Positions 14,643 to 16,266 of a stretch of 16,266 bases of DNA are shown here, piece after piece. Every line of letters starts with the position of its first letter. Position 1 is the stretch's first letter. Source of the stretch: Acidobacteriota bacterium (GTDB lineage Bacteria; Acidobacteriota; UBA890); assembly GCA_030609765.1 (NCBI GenBank), contig JAUWTE010000013.1, forward strand, positions 1 to 16,266, in the 5' to 3' direction. The notes under the pieces were generated by a model, which was given only the letters and a program-made list of their open reading frames with translations, searched no databases and was not told the origin of the DNA. A program made the translations under genes and the position numbers.

Positions 14643-14728
14643 GGCGCGAACGGCTCAGACTGGCTGTTAGGACGCCTAAGGAGCGCCTCCATAGCGGCTA
14701 CCTGCCGCGGACCCTGGGCTGATACCAT
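14633..14728 (-). CDS. Possible 31-residue leader ORF overlapping the radC start
   Basis: An ATG at 14728 preceded by GAGG at five bases' distance opens a frame of 31 codons that ends with TAG ten bases inside radC, in another frame. The peptide (MVSAQGPRQVAAMEALLRRP and 11 more residues) resembles nothing I recognise. It could couple translation to radC, which itself lacks a clear ribosome-binding site, or be chance. Confidence 0.2.
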   Translation of the reverse strand: MVSAQGPRQVAAMEALLRRPNSQSEPFAPCR

Positions 14729-14902
14729 GAATTCCTCATATTTCTACCACCTCGAGCGGTGCGAACGGCTGACAGAGGGTGCCTCTTCCTGTTGTGGACG
14801 GCCACGGAAAAGCTCTACGCCTATCGACTTTTAGGGCTTACGGCGCGTCCTAGACTGTGGAGGCGGGATTCCCCTTAACCAGCCTGGAGATCGTGAGAGC
14901 CA

Positions 14903-15490
14903 ATGGCCGAGGCAGCAATGGCCCTCTCTGACGAGCAGCTAGTAGCCCTGACTGTGAAGGGTGACGTGTCTGCCTTCAACGATCTCGTTGGGCGCTGGGA
15001 GGGCTCCCTATACAGCTTCGTCTACCGCTACCTCGGTGACCACGAGGAAGCGAAGGACATATGCCAGGAGGCTTTTGTTCGTGCTTATACCCACCTGGAC
15101 GGGTTCCGCGGGCAGTCGAAGTTCTCCTCTTGGCTCTACCAGATCGCGCTGAACTTATGCCGAAGCAAGCTGCGCCGGAAGAAATCGCACCCCACGGTCT
15201 CGATCGACGACCGCGAGGAGGCCAATCCTCTGTGGGCGCTTCCCGATACGCGGGCTACTCCCGCGGAAGCGACCCTGGAAGGAGAGCGGGCGCTGGCGGT
15301 TCGCGAGGCCCTCGCCGGACTGCCGGAGGCACAGCGCGAGGTCATCATTTTGAAGGAATACCACGGCTTGAAGTTCCGCGAGATTGCCGAAGTTTTGGAC
15401 ACACCAGAGAGCACTGTGAAATCACGCCTGTACAACGGCCTCGAGGCTATGGCCCAGGCCCTTGGACACCTACAGGCTGAGGGGATCTGA
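14903..15490 (+). CDS. ECF (RpoE-like) sigma factor
   Basis: A 195-residue group IV sigma factor. Region 2 spans about 26-93, with the core-binding and -10 recognition stretch YLGDHEEAKDICQEAFVRAY followed by FRGQSKFSSWLYQIALNLC. A linker of about 40 residues leads to region 4 (133-184), LAGLPEAQREVIILKEYHGL and FREIAEVLDTPESTVKSRL, the helix-turn-helix for the -35 element. It recruits RNA polymerase to a stress or envelope regulon once released from its anti-sigma factor, encoded immediately downstream. The ATG at 14903 has GGAGA 12 bases upstream; a second ATG five codons on is possible. The 260-bp gap upstream shows no clear ECF-type autoregulatory promoter that I can point to. Confidence 0.93.
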   Translation: MAEAAMALSDEQLVALTVKGDVSAFNDLVGRWEGSLYSFVYRYLGDHEEAKDICQEAFVRAYTHLDGFRGQSKFSSWLYQIALNLCRSKLRRKKSHPTVSIDDREEANPLWALPDTRATPAEATLEGERALAVREALAGLPEAQREVIILKEYHGLKFREIAEVLDTPESTVKSRLYNGLEAMAQALGHLQAEGI

Positions 15491-15491
15491 A

Positions 15492-16266
15492 ATGAGTGAT
15501 AACTGCGAAGAAATCCGCCCGTTGCTGGCGGAGCTGATCTACGAGGAGGTAGACGCTCCCACCGCAAAGGTCGTTTACGGGCACCTGGAAGAGTGCGCCG
15601 CTTGCCGGCAGCGCTACGCAGCCTTCCGGAATGTCCGTGCCGACCTGCAGGAGTGGCAACCTACCGGGGTACCTGCCGGAACCACCTTCATCGGTATGCC
15701 CGAGGGAGCTCAGAAGGCATCGACAGGTAGTATGTGGCTGCGCGGCCTCGCCGTGGCCGCCACCTTCATCTTCGGGCTCGTGCTCACTGCCGCCGCCGTC
15801 AACCTGCAGATCAGCAGCGATGCCGACGGCTGGACGATGAGCACCAGCCTGTGGGGACGCGCCGCGGTCAGCGAGCCCGTGGCCCAGCAACAGCCCACAG
15901 CCACGCCCGAGAGTGTGCCAGCCGATCCTGGCAGCACCGTGCGGCCGGTTTCGCTGGATGACATGGACCCGCAAGAGCTCGAGTCCTGGCTCGATGCCGC
16001 GCTCACCTCGCGCGGCATGGTGCGGGCAGATCAGATTACTGCCCAGCCCGTTGCCCAGCCTGCATTCGACAACCTGTCGCGAGCACAGATCCAGCAGGTC
16101 AACTCGCTCATGGCCGATCGGTTCGTCGAGCGTGACAATGAAGAGCGCTATATGTTCGGCAGCATGCTCGCCGTCAGTGAGGCCCGCCAGCGCGAGGAGT
16201 TCAACGCAACCCTCACTAGCCTCTACGAAAGCCTCGAGGCCGAGCGCGAGGACGCGCTCTACATGC
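15492..16266 (+). CDS. Zinc-finger anti-sigma factor, 3' end missing
   Basis: The frame from the ATG at 15492 is open to the end of the window (258 codons) and so is incomplete. It begins one base after the sigma factor's stop, with AGGGG upstream. The N-terminus has the zinc-binding anti-sigma signature: Cys5, then His31-x3-Cys35-x2-Cys38 in HLEECAACRQRY. One transmembrane helix is at about 83-104 (WLRGLAVAATFIFGLVLTAA). A Pro/Gln/Ala-rich stretch follows, then a charged helical part (about 190-258) rich in Glu, Arg and Gln that would lie outside the cytoplasm. It should bind and hold the adjacent ECF sigma factor at the membrane. The outer part may sense an envelope signal; its helical, Met- and Glu-rich look recalls Spy/CpxP-type sensors, but that is weak. 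Confidence 0.88.
   Translation, partial: MSDNCEEIRPLLAELIYEEVDAPTAKVVYGHLEECAACRQRYAAFRNVRADLQEWQPTGVPAGTTFIGMPEGAQKASTGSMWLRGLAVAATFIFGLVLTAAAVNLQISSDADGWTMSTSLWGRAAVSEPVAQQQPTATPESVPADPGSTVRPVSLDDMDPQELESWLDAALTSRGMVRADQITAQPVAQPAFDNLSRAQIQQVNSLMADRFVERDNEERYMFGSMLAVSEARQREEFNATLTSLYESLEAEREDALYM

Noticed and set aside
14646..14770. Ten-base direct repeat GCGAACGGCT at 14646-14655 and 14761-14770
   Set aside because: A single pair 115 bp apart in GC-rich DNA is not far from chance, and neither copy sits at a fixed distance from a promoter element I can defend.
13947..14834. Long rightward ORF of 295 codons opposite radC
   Set aside because: It is the antisense shadow of radC, whose JAMM motif and family pattern are clear; the rightward product has no recognisable domain.

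Overview
The window comes from a high-GC bacterium with a Gram-negative type envelope: it encodes lipobox-type lipoproteins, c-type cytochromes and secreted enzymes. Gene density is high, with short gaps and overlapping starts and stops. GatC/GatA implies an indirect aminoacylation route for Gln- and/or Asn-tRNA. The mix of a CtpA-family protease, LarC, diheme lipoproteins and cohesin/dockerin proteins would suit phyla such as Acidobacteriota, Gemmatimonadota or related uncultured groups, but this is only an impression. No rRNA, tRNA, CRISPR array or transposase was seen.

Layout. 1-921 (+): 3' part of an S41 C-terminal processing protease. 952-3284 (-): apparent three-gene operon read leftward, hexapeptide acyltransferase, YdjM-like membrane hydrolase, nitrilase-superfamily protein. 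A divergent intergenic region (3285-3509) holds an extended -10 promoter and a long palindrome. 3510-6753 (+): a cohesin-like secreted protein, a large propeller/SGNH-hydrolase/dockerin protein, and a cohesin-like lipoprotein. 6769-8516 (+): gatC-gatA, with what looks like a leaderless promoter. 8506-10906 (-): larC, a free-standing MetRS C-terminal-type tRNA-binding protein, and tatD. 11069-12103 (+): homoserine dehydrogenase, ending in a 20-bp tandem repeat that contains its stop codon. 12170-13837 (-): two paralogous diheme lipoprotein cytochromes. 13968-14642 (-): RadC. 14903-16266 (+): an ECF sigma factor and its zinc-finger anti-sigma factor, the latter cut by the window end.

Most of the window is housekeeping. 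The notable part is 3510-6753, where one dockerin-bearing hydrolase sits between two cohesin-like genes, one of them a predicted lipoprotein. This suggests a small cell-surface docking system outside a classical cellulosome. Other points are a nitrilase homologue with Met in place of the catalytic Lys, and the cytochrome pair, which appears to be a four-fold repeat of one heme module arising from an internal duplication followed by a gene duplication.
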